From NCBI GenBank assembly GCA_958450365.1, contig CAUEEP010000933.1, positions 2,130,130 to 2,194,129 of the forward strand: a stretch of 64,000 bases of DNA, given 5' to 3'. The stretch comes from Mesorhabditis belari (taxonomy: Eukaryota > Nematoda > Chromadorea > Rhabditida > Rhabditidae). A program made the translations under genes and the position numbers. This document shows, piece after piece, positions 55,227 to 64,000 of this stretch. How positions within the stretch are numbered: the first letter of the stretch is position 1; every line of letters begins with the position of its first letter. The notes below the pieces were generated by a model, which was not told the DNA's origin, searched no databases, and saw only the letters and a program-made list of their open reading frames with translations.

Positions 55227-56982
55227 TGTTTAGCAAGTCAGGTCCGCGTTTTTGGCATTTCAGTGTAGAGTTTGTGTTAAGATAGTACCAAGATGAGATG
55301 AGTTAACAAATATAAGACCAAGATAAAGTTAACGGAAGGATTTGAATTAAAATTAGATTAATGTTGATGAGCAGAAGAGAAATGCGCTTTAGCAATGACA
55401 TAGAAAGCCGAGTTTCAAAGCAAACCGCCTGTAGCCAAGATATCGACCACTAATAAAAATTCATCGGCTCAAGTGACACAGTAAAGTACAGTAGACTTGA
55501 TAGGTTAAATAGATACCATAGTTTATTTGAACCGTAATCTCCTAGTTCAGGTTATAAATAAAGGCAATAGCAAGGCAAGGCTGAATTTGAAACTAAAGTT
55601 GATGAATTAGTAGAAATTTCTATTTCAAAATCACCGCTCCAGACAAAATGTCACAAAAGTTCATCGAAATGATAAAATTTCTCTCAATTTTCAAAAGTTC
55701 TTTTTCTTTTTTACTGGTTGAGTTGAGTTTCTCTAGTTAGTGATTCGTTTTCATTTCAAAGAAAACCTTTTTTTTGTTTTTCTTTCTCCTTTTTGGGGGT
55801 CAGCACGTGCATGTGAGTGGAAGTGACAGAAAAGGGAAAATTTTGGAGATTTTCTAGTTTCCATAGATTTTCCTACAAAAATTTGACTGATCCGATTATT
55901 CTGTGGTGTTCGATCGGATTTATTTTCCGCTCAAAAAAAAAACGTGGTTTCGTTTTTCTGGTCGCTGATAAAAATTGGTGATTACGGGGCAATAAAGTTC
56001 GCAAAATTTCCCGGGAAAGTTGGAAATTGAAAATTTTTTAATCGGGATTGGGATTTTGAAGAGATTCGAAAAGGACAAAGAGCTTTGTTGTGAATTTAGC
56101 AATATTAGTGTTGAGCAAGCATTTTTTTGGAACATAAAGCGAAAATTGAATAAAAGAAATTTGAGAATTTGTTATGCAAGAGTTTTTCAGCGAATAAAGA
56201 AAAGCATGAAGATTGATGGTCAGATCGGCAAAAAAATCCCAACTCGGGACGATGCTTGAGTTAAACGACTCGAGAAATGGTGAAATTCAAGAAAACAAGA
56301 AAGTTATATGTGGGCTTGACTCTTGGGATAAAACAGAATAAAACGATAAAACGACCCAGGATAAAACAGTATAAAACGGTGCGCAAAACTGTTAGAGTTT
56401 TTGATATCGGTGTTTGTCTCAACCTGATAAGCAAATCTGGTTTCCAGCAAGTCGAGACCAAGAATCAAGAACGTGAAAAGAAACGGGACGAAAGAAAATG
56501 AATGCAAGAAACACGTTCATTTCCTCCATTCTTTTCCCCAATCCAAAATTTGAGTGCTCGGAAATCATCTCGGGAAAAGAAAAAAAACGAGACAAAGAAA
56601 GACAAAAAACGAGCAAATAGACAAAAAAAAGTGGGAAACAATACCCTTTTTGGAGAACATTTATTGCGTTTATCGAGTTATTGTATCACTCATTGTTCTC
56701 AACTTTTTCAGGGGATTTTTGAAGATTAGGGTGAACTTTGGACTGCACGTCTTTGTTTCTTTTGAGGCATTAAACCTGGTTTTGGATGTTGAGAAAAGAA
56801 AAAGAATTGGAAAAAGTAACATTTAAAATAAATGCAAAAGTTTGAATACCTGTTTCAAATCATTTAACGCTACTCAGGGGAACAGCTGAATCATTTTGTA
56901 CCTTTACACATGTATTTCTTTAACTTTGCTGGGCAAAAAATCATTTTTGCCAAAAGTTTGAATTGCCTAGGCCGTGTTTCCG
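55227..56982. other. No supportable gene
   Basis: Open frames of 60-90 codons are present (for example 56020-56259 and 56277-56501, Lys/Arg-rich) but show no known motifs, and neighbouring frames on the opposite strand are as long. A short repeat AAAACAGTATAAAACG lies near 56340-56380. Confidence 0.4.
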
Positions 56983-57654
56983 CGGGTGGCTACTTTGCTA
57001 TTTTTCTGTAAAACTCGTCTTGACATGTTGAAATTTTCACTGGGGGTTTTTGATGATACTGAATCGATTGGTGATACTTTCAAACTATGATTTCTTGTTT
57101 TGATGTTATTACACATAGGCCCGGCTTGGATATTTTTTTTATTTTTGATGCTTTTTCCTCAGTTTTGTAACTTTTCTTAAGTTTTTCTTTAGTTTATGGT
57201 GCAAGCAGTTTTAGCAGCGGCGGCTAGGCTTGAATTTAAGGCGTTTAATCTCTTAAGAGAATGGCTCAAACTCGCGATAAAGAGTGACATGGGTTTCGAT
57301 GATTGGCTGGCCGATATGGAACTGCTTTAGAAAGATCGAGCTTGCTCGAATTGAGCATCAAAAAATATCAAAGCTGGACCCATGTGTAATAACATCAAAA
57401 TAGCAACAAATCATAGTTTGAAAATATCACCAATCGTTTCAGCATCATCAAAAACCCCCAGTGTAAAATTTCAACATGTCAAGATGATTTTACAGATTGC
57501 CCCCCACCCTCAACTACCTTTGCACCGGCCAATCTTTATGATTTTGGTGTCACTTTTGTTGCACTTGTTGGGAGCTACAAAATGATATCAAGATCATAAA
57601 GATTGGTCCATTTAGACGAAAATTAAGATCCAGTTGCGCAAAGTAGCCACCCCC
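56983..57654. mobile_element. 672-bp terminal-inverted-repeat element with 9-bp target duplication
   Basis: GTGTTTCCG is duplicated exactly at 56974-56982 and 57655-57663 (11 bp if CC is counted). The ends are CGGGTGGCTACTTTGC and the inverse GCAAAGTAGCCACCC. An inner inverted pair of about 110 bp (TGTAATAACATCAAAA..., CATAGTTTGAAA.TATCACC, GACATGTTGAAATTTT.ACTG) lies at 57017-57120 and 57378-57485. A 9-bp duplication with GGG-type ends suggests a Mutator-like non-autonomous element. Confidence 0.82.
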
Positions 57655-57663
57655 GTGTTTCCG

Positions 57664-58000
57664 GGCAGTACCATACTGCCATGCGGGTAAACAGTTATTT
57701 TTGAGTAAAAAAAGAGCGCTGACATGCAATACTTAAAAGATTTATGTTTAAAACAGCCATAAACAGCTCTGTTGATTGTTTTAAGTTTAAAATTTAGACA
57801 ACTTTGTTTTGCTTCCTTGAACAAATCTACTTTTCCCTATTAATGTCTGCAAACAAGGCCCAATCCCCCTTTTGCACAGCTCTTTCTCGCTTAAAACGCA
57901 ACAAAACGACCGAATTTCTCCCCTTTTCCGGTGCCGCGTAGTTGAATTTTGATTTACTTTCCCGTTCAACCTTGTTTTCTTACAAGTTCTTTGTTAAAAT
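57664..58000. other. Upstream region of the helicase gene
   Basis: No gene seen; presumably promoter or 5' outron sequence for the gene starting at 58021. Confidence 0.4.
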
Positions 58001-58004
58001 TGCA

Positions 58005-58013
58005 TTTTTCTAG
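58005..58013 (+). promoter_or_regulatory. Candidate trans-splice acceptor before the helicase start
   Basis: TTTTTCTAG ends 7 nt before the ATG at 58021, with no donor upstream that would make an in-frame coding exon. In nematodes such a site commonly receives a spliced leader. Inferred. Confidence 0.5.
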
Positions 58014-58020
58014 TAAATCG

Positions 58021-61000
58021 ATGTCACGAAGTTATTCGCGTGGACATCGATCATCGAGGAAAAATGCTAACAAGGAAAATGATCCGATGATGGCCACCGC
58101 GTTAACGTCATTCGTGCGTCGGGAGTTCATAGAAAGAAAAAAGGTTAGTTGCACGTTTTTGAAGCTATTAGAACTAAATCTAATAAAATATGATGATCAA
58201 ATTGTTAATTAAAGCTTGGAGTTTGTTATTGAATAGCTTTTTCTCGGAGTATGATATAAAATTTTAGTTTAAATGCTGAGAAGCTAGCTTGTTCAATGTT
58301 TTGGAAAATAACAAGCATTGTGATAAAATTTCTTGTCATGCTTAAGCTTTTTATTTAGAGCTCGATGTCGAGAAAACGGCCGCTGATCGAGCGGGAGCCC
58401 GATTGTTCGGCGTTTCCTTTTCTAGGATATCAGGTTAAGTTGCATTCGCAATTCCTTAATTGCTCAGCTTAGGTTAATCTACCCTATGGAATTCAACCGT
58501 ACACAACTCAAAAAAAGATGATCGTTAAGATTTTGATGGGATTGAATAGGAAAGAAAATGTGATGATCGAGAGTCCGACTGGAAGTGGTGAGAACATTGG
58601 AGTATACTTGCAAAATTTATCAGACTAAACTTTACTGTGCTGAAACTAGAAAGTATTAATCCTAATTTTAACATTTGCATGCTTAACTTGGTACCTCCAC
58701 ATTTGTTTTTAGGAAAGACCCTGGGGCTTCTCTCTTCGACATGTGAGTGGCTTTGCAAGCATAAACAGCGTTACTCCGAATCGGTCTACAGTTGCCCACA
58801 GCATGGAGAAAATGCTGGAGCTTATGGTTTGTTGTTAGGACTGCACTAATCCTTTTGAGTATAGATGTCAGTATGCAATCTATCGGTGACGTTTTGAAAG
58901 AAAAGACAAACGAATCACAAGCTTTGAACTCAGACAAGGTTAGCATTAAATATTGTCCTCTTAAAAACTTTTTTTAGAAACCTGAAGCCAGCAGTTCTGG
59001 CATTGATGAGTTTGGTGATGAATCACGGGATATTTTTGACGACAGTCCAGTAGAAGAACCAGATATTTTAACTAAAGGTGATTAAGATAGTTTTTATCGC
59101 ACGGCAAAGATATTTAGCTATTGCTCAATTCGATGAAGACCAGAATGCAACCTTCTCGGTTAGTCTCATTTGCCAAATAAAAACTTTTTGACTTTAGAAG
59201 TTTATGGCTTCGCAAGTAGATGAAATAGAGAGTTTGAATAAAACTGTAAACGATTCGTCTATTCAACAGCCAGCATGCACATGTGAACCGTAAGTAACAG
59301 TAATTTTTAGGTCAAATGTTGTAGAAGTACTCATGAAACGGTTAAGCATTGAAAATCAGCCACGCTTTTCAGACGAGTCCGTGTTTATTATGCATCAAGA
59401 ACACATCGACAAATCGCTCAAGTTGTTAAAGAATTCTCGCGATTGGTTTATGGACATCGTTTGCGGTTGTTTGCGATAGTATTAACAAAAACATTTCAAT
59501 CTTTAGACACACGATTCTTGGATCTCGAGAACAGCTTTGTGTAAATGAGGGAGTTCGAGCTTCGCACGATATGACATCTCGTTGCAAAGAGTTGCTCACC
59601 AACGAAAATGGGGTTGTTGCTATTTGAGTTGATTTATTAAAAATAACTTAGGTTGGTTGCTCGTTTCGAGAAAAACTTAAAGCCAACTTCCCGCAAAGCT
59701 CACCAAAAGCGGCTGCTCGAATGCGTGAAGAGGTCTCGATCACCGCACCAAAAGTTTGGGATGTTGAGGTAAAAAGATGAAAGTCTTATTCATAAACAGT
59801 TGGCATTAGTAATGGTACTAAAAGACCTCGTTTTCTTGTCTAATTGTAGTTTTAGGATCTACGAGAAGCGCTCACATCCGACCACCGCTCGGGAATGTGC
59901 CCATACTTTACTGCAACACGACTTCTCACCGTTGATTCAGACATCATCTTCTGCCCTTTCTCATATTTGATTGGTTTGGAATAATTTTTGATTAGTAATG
60001 GCTCACTTTAGATCCGATCATTCGCGAATCGTCAGATGTTCATCTAAAGAATAGTGTCGTCATTTTGGATGAGGCGCACAATGTGGAAGACTTTTGCAGG
60101 TTTAGAAGTTTGCTGTTCTAAGAAAATATATTCTTTAGGGAAGCCGCTTCGTTTCAATTCACCGATCGAGAAGCTGTCAATTCTTGCCATTCAGTGGCTG
60201 AGAAATGTAAGTACAATGGAAAAACGTTAAACTTTGTTGAATTTAGGTATGGAGATCGATGTTGCGATCAAGCACATGAGCAAAGAGCAAGCACAAACGG
60301 AGGAAGTGTTTGCGATGGAATCCTCGACGGTGGCACAGGCACGAGATCAGTTGAATCGATTGGGCGAATATCAGAAGAATTTGAATATTGTAAGTTATGA
60401 ACAATGTGCAAATAGCTAAATTTCCTGAGCCTTCTGAAGTATTTAAAAGTCAATCAAGCTTCGTTTAGATGCATCGCTACCTTTCGGCAATGCACAGCTG
60501 GATTCTTGACATCTCGAATTCAGTGAGGCAGAATTGCGAGAATTCGGAGCAAACGCAACGACAATCTCAACGAGGAGGAATCTTCAATGCATGGGGAGCT
60601 AGTCAAGCCTCAACACAATGGGATTCAGGGAAACGGGTAATTGAACGTAGAGGGTTACCCATATAACTTTCAACTTTAGTTCTCAAATACGAAGCACTTT
60701 GCCGATCTTTATGCAAGTCTTGAGCGGCATCAGCTTTTGTTAATAGAGGAGAAACTTGCGGAAACTATTAAAGTGAGAACTCTACGAACCTCCTTAAGAA
60801 AGTAAAATTTCCTTTAGGGGTCGTTTGCTGGAGTTGTAAAGACGACGGTGACGGGCGATGAAGCTCAAGGAGAGAATCAGGACTTTTTGCTGTCGAAGTT
60901 TAAGGTTTGGGGAGCTTTAATTGATTCAAAAGTTTTATTTTTTAAGCCAAGTTCCGAGGCGATCGTGTTTATGGAGGTATGTGGCTTGATTTTTTGCTAC

Positions 61001-62718
61001 TAAATGGATCAAATTTTAGAAAATGCTTCATTTCCAAGCGTTTTTCTTGCTGGAGGGATGCCGTGCAGCTTATAGGTAAAGTTGGACCATGTTTTACTAG
61101 AACTTTTAATATCTAGGCTGAATATTGCAATGGAAGAGGAAAACTCGGATGGTTTTGCCACACAAAAGGGTTACATGGAACAAGTGGGAGGAAAAAAGGT
61201 GTTTAGTCAATTTAAAGTTTTATATTCGTTGGTTCAGGATCAAGCGGGCTTTTTGTCGACTCGAAACCTGATGGGAATCAAAGTTCCAGAGAAACCAAGG
61301 GTGTTAGATGGATGGAAAGCAACGATTGGACTGTGGTGTATGAGTCCGTCTTTGGTGAGCTGAATGTAGAAGTGATAAAAGTAAAAAGGAAGCATTTTAG
61401 GCTTTTCAAGGAGCATTCTCGACGACTAGATCGGTAGTTCTGGCCTCGGGCACACTCACTCCATCCGAATCTTTTGAAGCCGAATTGGGAATTCCTTTTC
61501 AGTAAGGCACTTCAGCATTGAAGTTGGGCAAATTGAGATCCTAGACATAAACTCGAAGGCGAACAAGTAGTCCCGGAAGAGCAAATCTTTGCCTCGGTTG
61601 TGAATACGGTTGGAGTAGACATTCTTTTATGAAAACTCTGTTTTAGGGCCCAACTGGTCATCAATTGGTTGCCACATATAACAACACATCAGGCGAAAAC
61701 AGTATATTTGCACAAGAGATTGCTAGGATTTGTTTGTTAGTTAAAAGTATATTTACAATCGATGTTTTGAATTTTAGGTCAATCTCTGAACGAACGCCTG
61801 GCGGAGTTTTATGTTTCTTTCCATCGTATCGTTTGATGACAAGTGTTACTGGTGTAATGGATCGAATGGGATTGATGAATAAATTGCGGGATGTTAAAGT
61901 GAAGCTTTCCATTAGGATTAGTCATTTTTCTTTTTAGGCAGTCTTCTCGGAGCCGCGACGTTCCTCGGAATTGGGACCGGTGATGGAAGAATTCAATGGA
62001 ACCGTGCGCAATCCGAAGAAATACAGTCCAAGATGCACAGGGGCGATCATGTTTGCTGTTTTCAGAGGAAAGGTGAGCAAATATTTGCTTTTAAAGAAAA
62101 ACCAGCTCCGGTCTTAAAATAAACTTTTACTTTTAGGTTAGTGAGGGAATTGATTTCACGGATGAGCTGGCTCGATGTGTCATTTCGATCGGCATCCCAT
62201 TCCCGAACACAAAAGATGATCAGGTAATTTAAAATCTCTTTAAAACTTATAATTCTCTACTAGGTGCTGGAAAAGAAGAAATTCAACGACGAGCGCAAAA
62301 CAAAATGCCCATCTGATGTGACATCAATTTCGGGTGATGCTTGGTACACGATACAGGCTTATCGAGCATTGAATCAAGCACTTGGACGGTTTGTAGATTG
62401 CCCTTTTAAAATTTAAACGCATCTTTAGGTGCTTACGTCATCGAAACGATTGGGGAGCGATCGTTTTGGTGGATCAACGTCTTTCGCATCAACTTTCACC
62501 AGAAGCACCAAACAAAATATCAAGGTAGGGTGGTAGATCTTTAAGCAAAATCTTAAGTGTGGATTATTTTTCAAATTGCAGTCAATTATAATCTTATCTT
62601 CTTTAGATGGATTCGAAAGTGTCTACGCGGCTACGGAAATTATGGGCAATTCGAGCGCGAGTTGACGAATTTCATGCGAGAGCGCGAGACGCTTATGAGT
62701 GGATGTCCGGATGAATGA
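58021..62718 (+). CDS. BRIP1: FANCJ/BRIP1 (DOG-1)-type Fe-S DNA helicase, complete
   Basis: 31 exons, all phases consistent, 1009 residues: 58021-58143, 58359-58433, 58473-58587, 58713-58826, 58865-58938, 58978-59077, 59118-59158, 59198-59289, 59373-59465, 59507-59612, 59652-59768, 59856-59973, 60012-60099, 60139-60206, 60247-60389, 60469-60636, 60680-60772, 60818-60904, 60947-60976, 61020-61075, 61117-61198, 61238-61354, 61401-61501, 61545-61608, 61647-61735, 61778-61898, 61938-62072, 62137-62223, 62264-62388, 62429-62524, 62607-62718. Walker A ESPTGSGKT is at 99-107, four Fe-S cysteines at 287, 302, 314 and 365, DEAH at 409-412, SGTL at 716-719, VSEGIDF at 871-877 and QALGRCLRHR at 937-946. 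The family is 5'-3' superfamily 2 helicases of the nucleus that unwind G-quadruplexes and act in crosslink repair. [19 protein letters not shown] and [17 protein letters not shown] favour FANCJ over DDX11, RTEL1 or XPD. The length matches C. elegans DOG-1 (about 980). The variable acidic insert (about 140-230) lacks recognised motifs. Confidence 0.95.
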
Positions 62719-62855
62719 GAAAAGGAAAAATACATGGAGTTGTTATGTTTTTGCTTTTAAAAAGTTTTGTTAGCATTTGGCTTATCTTTTTCATTGGTAC
62801 ATTGTTATGCTTGCTTTGCGTTATCATTTCTCGTGCTCGTGCTAGTCTATTTATT

Positions 62856-62861
62856 AATAAA
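62856..62861 (+). terminator. Candidate poly(A) signal of the helicase gene
   Basis: AATAAA lies 138 nt after the helicase stop codon, the first canonical hexamer downstream. The exact cleavage site is not visible. Confidence 0.45.
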
Positions 62862-63357
62862 AGTGATATCAAGGATGTGTTTTGTAAATTGTTGGTGCAA
62901 ATGTTACGAGTACTTTGTGTCTTTAGGTAATAATTGGTTCGCTTGATGCATTTAGGGTTTGCTTTCACGCCGATTTGGTGGTCAAATTTGCCCCTTTTCC
63001 CCATCCCCATTTTTTCACACATGGGACACTTTAAGGGGACACTTAGGGCGGCAAAAGGGGGACACTCGAAATGTATAATTCAAGACTCATTTGTTGTCGT
63101 TTCTATCCGGTGCCTGCTGTACCGTACCGTACGTCACTGTATAAAAAACTCGTTCTCGCCTTGTTGCTGGAAAAATTTTAGTCTAGCCGAGTGTCCGTTA
63201 TATCTCTGTTGAGATAAACTGAACAGTCTAATTTCGCGAAGATTATGCTGTATCAAAGTCTTAAAACAATTTGCGTCTTTAAACGGGGTGAAATAACGAA
63301 TAAACTTTTAGTTTTTGCGAGCTTTCTGTTTTTTTTACATGTCAAGGTAACCTTCAT

Positions 63358-63366
63358 CTTTTTCAG
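63358..63366 (+). promoter_or_regulatory. Candidate trans-splice acceptor before the last gene
   Basis: CTTTTTCAG ends 7 nt before the ATG at 63374. It matches the usual nematode acceptor and could take a spliced leader. It could equally be an ordinary acceptor after a non-coding first exon. Confidence 0.5.
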
Positions 63367-63373
63367 ATCCGTC

Positions 63374-64000
63374 ATGGAGTTTTCGGATGTAACCTGCAGA
63401 GTCGAATGCCTTGAATCGGTTGGTGAAACGTATATCGGGACACTGCTTATTGGAAACGATTTTCTCAACATCACTGATTGCCATGATGAGACAAAGGTAG
63501 GTGAATGAAAAGTGTGACTAGATGCTATATATCTATTTTTTTTGTTGTTGAAGCCTTTAAAAAATTTTCAGAATTTCGGCGTCCCCACAGCGGCTTTCTG
63601 TCTCGAGCCGAATTCTGTACGTAATTGGCGAGCGCTTCGTCTTAAGCCCGTGGAAACCGTTTTGTAAGTTTTAGATTTTTGGTACTACTAGAAAAGATTT
63701 CGTATTTGCTTCATCAGGCGGTATTTTGCTTCTAGAACAATCGAATGCCCACTTTAGAAGCTTAACATTTTTGTTACTAGGCATAATCTAACAACAAGTT
63801 CAAAAACGAATCAATCACGAACGTTTTTATTTTAGTGGACCGGAAGATGCGGAGATCAAACAAGTGTCATTTCAACACGAGGATCCCGACACAATGCGAA
63901 CGATGCAAGTTGTATTCGAGGGATGTCACTTGGGTGGGGAGTTTAAGAGTTGGCTTTGACTTTTTCGATGTTTTAGGCGAACGATCGGCTACACCTCCCC
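63374..64000 (+). CDS. 5' end of a gene with a possible LSm-like N-terminal domain (partial)
   Basis: Exons 63374-63496, 63572-63663, 63836-63933 and 63977 onward join in frame and run off the window; about 111 residues are visible. It starts MEFSDVTCRVECLESVGETY and continues IGTLLIGNDFLNITDCHDE, then FGVPTAAFCLEPNSVRNWRALRLKPVETV. The pattern (V.C...G..Y.G.L...D....IT then a short loop and R.LRLKPVE.V) recalls the LSm fold of decapping factors such as EDC3 or LSM14, which act in cytoplasmic P-bodies. The match is from pattern only and may be wrong. It lies 656 bp after the helicase stop on the same strand, but each gene has its own acceptor and the gap is longer than in typical tight operons. 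Confidence 0.5.

Noticed and set aside
58525..58946. Minus-strand open frames over the helicase
   Set aside because: Shadows of helicase exons, which splice in frame on the plus strand with all family motifs.
58021..62718. Alternative calls XPD/ERCC2, RTEL1 or DDX11 for the helicase
   Set aside because: Sequence around the Walker A, the Fe-S segment and motif VI follows FANCJ most closely; the protein lacks the long C-terminal region of RTEL1 and is longer than XPD.

Overview
The window is eukaryotic and most likely nematode. It is AT-rich. The two well-resolved genes have many small exons split by introns of about 40-100 nt with GT...TTTAG or TTTCAG ends. Both of the two right-hand genes start a few bases after a pyrimidine-AG site that would suit spliced-leader trans-splicing. 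A 15-nt match to the start of the nematode SL1 leader lies at 23311. Tc1/Tc3/mariner/pogo-type DNA elements are abundant. I cannot name the species.

Layout. 1-367: a decayed non-LTR retrotransposon reverse-transcriptase tail. 2511-11983: a near-identical 4.7 kb tandem duplication. 12.2-25.6 kb: repeat-rich DNA with inverted MITE pairs, Tc1-like MITEs, a deleted mariner-type element, a 405-bp palindrome, minisatellites, tRNA-like repeats and a foldback element with minisatellite arms. Within it, at 15.4-16.6 kb, are the last exons of a coiled-coil gene abutting a Tc3-like transposase remnant. 26714-45962: two direct copies of a 9.4-9.8 kb segment, each packed with mariner MITEs, hairpins and microsatellites. 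45111-49796: a HAD-superfamily phosphoglycolate phosphatase-like gene on the minus strand. Its two downstream exons lie inside the second duplication copy, so the first copy carries an orphan duplicate at 35699-35995. 26155-26567 and 51598-52010: two 413-bp solo-LTR-like elements in opposite orientation. 50-58 kb: mostly non-coding, with foldback elements and one unexplained 177-codon open frame. 58021-62718: a complete 31-exon FANCJ/BRIP1 (DOG-1)-type DNA helicase. 63374-64000: the 5' end of a gene that may encode an LSm-like domain.

The genes are not an obvious pathway. The phosphatase belongs to metabolite repair, the helicase to replication through structured DNA, and the last gene possibly to mRNA decapping. 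The dominant theme of the left 50 kb is recent segmental duplication plus layered non-autonomous transposons, many defined here by exact terminal repeats and target-site duplications. Identities come from recalled family motifs, with no database search.
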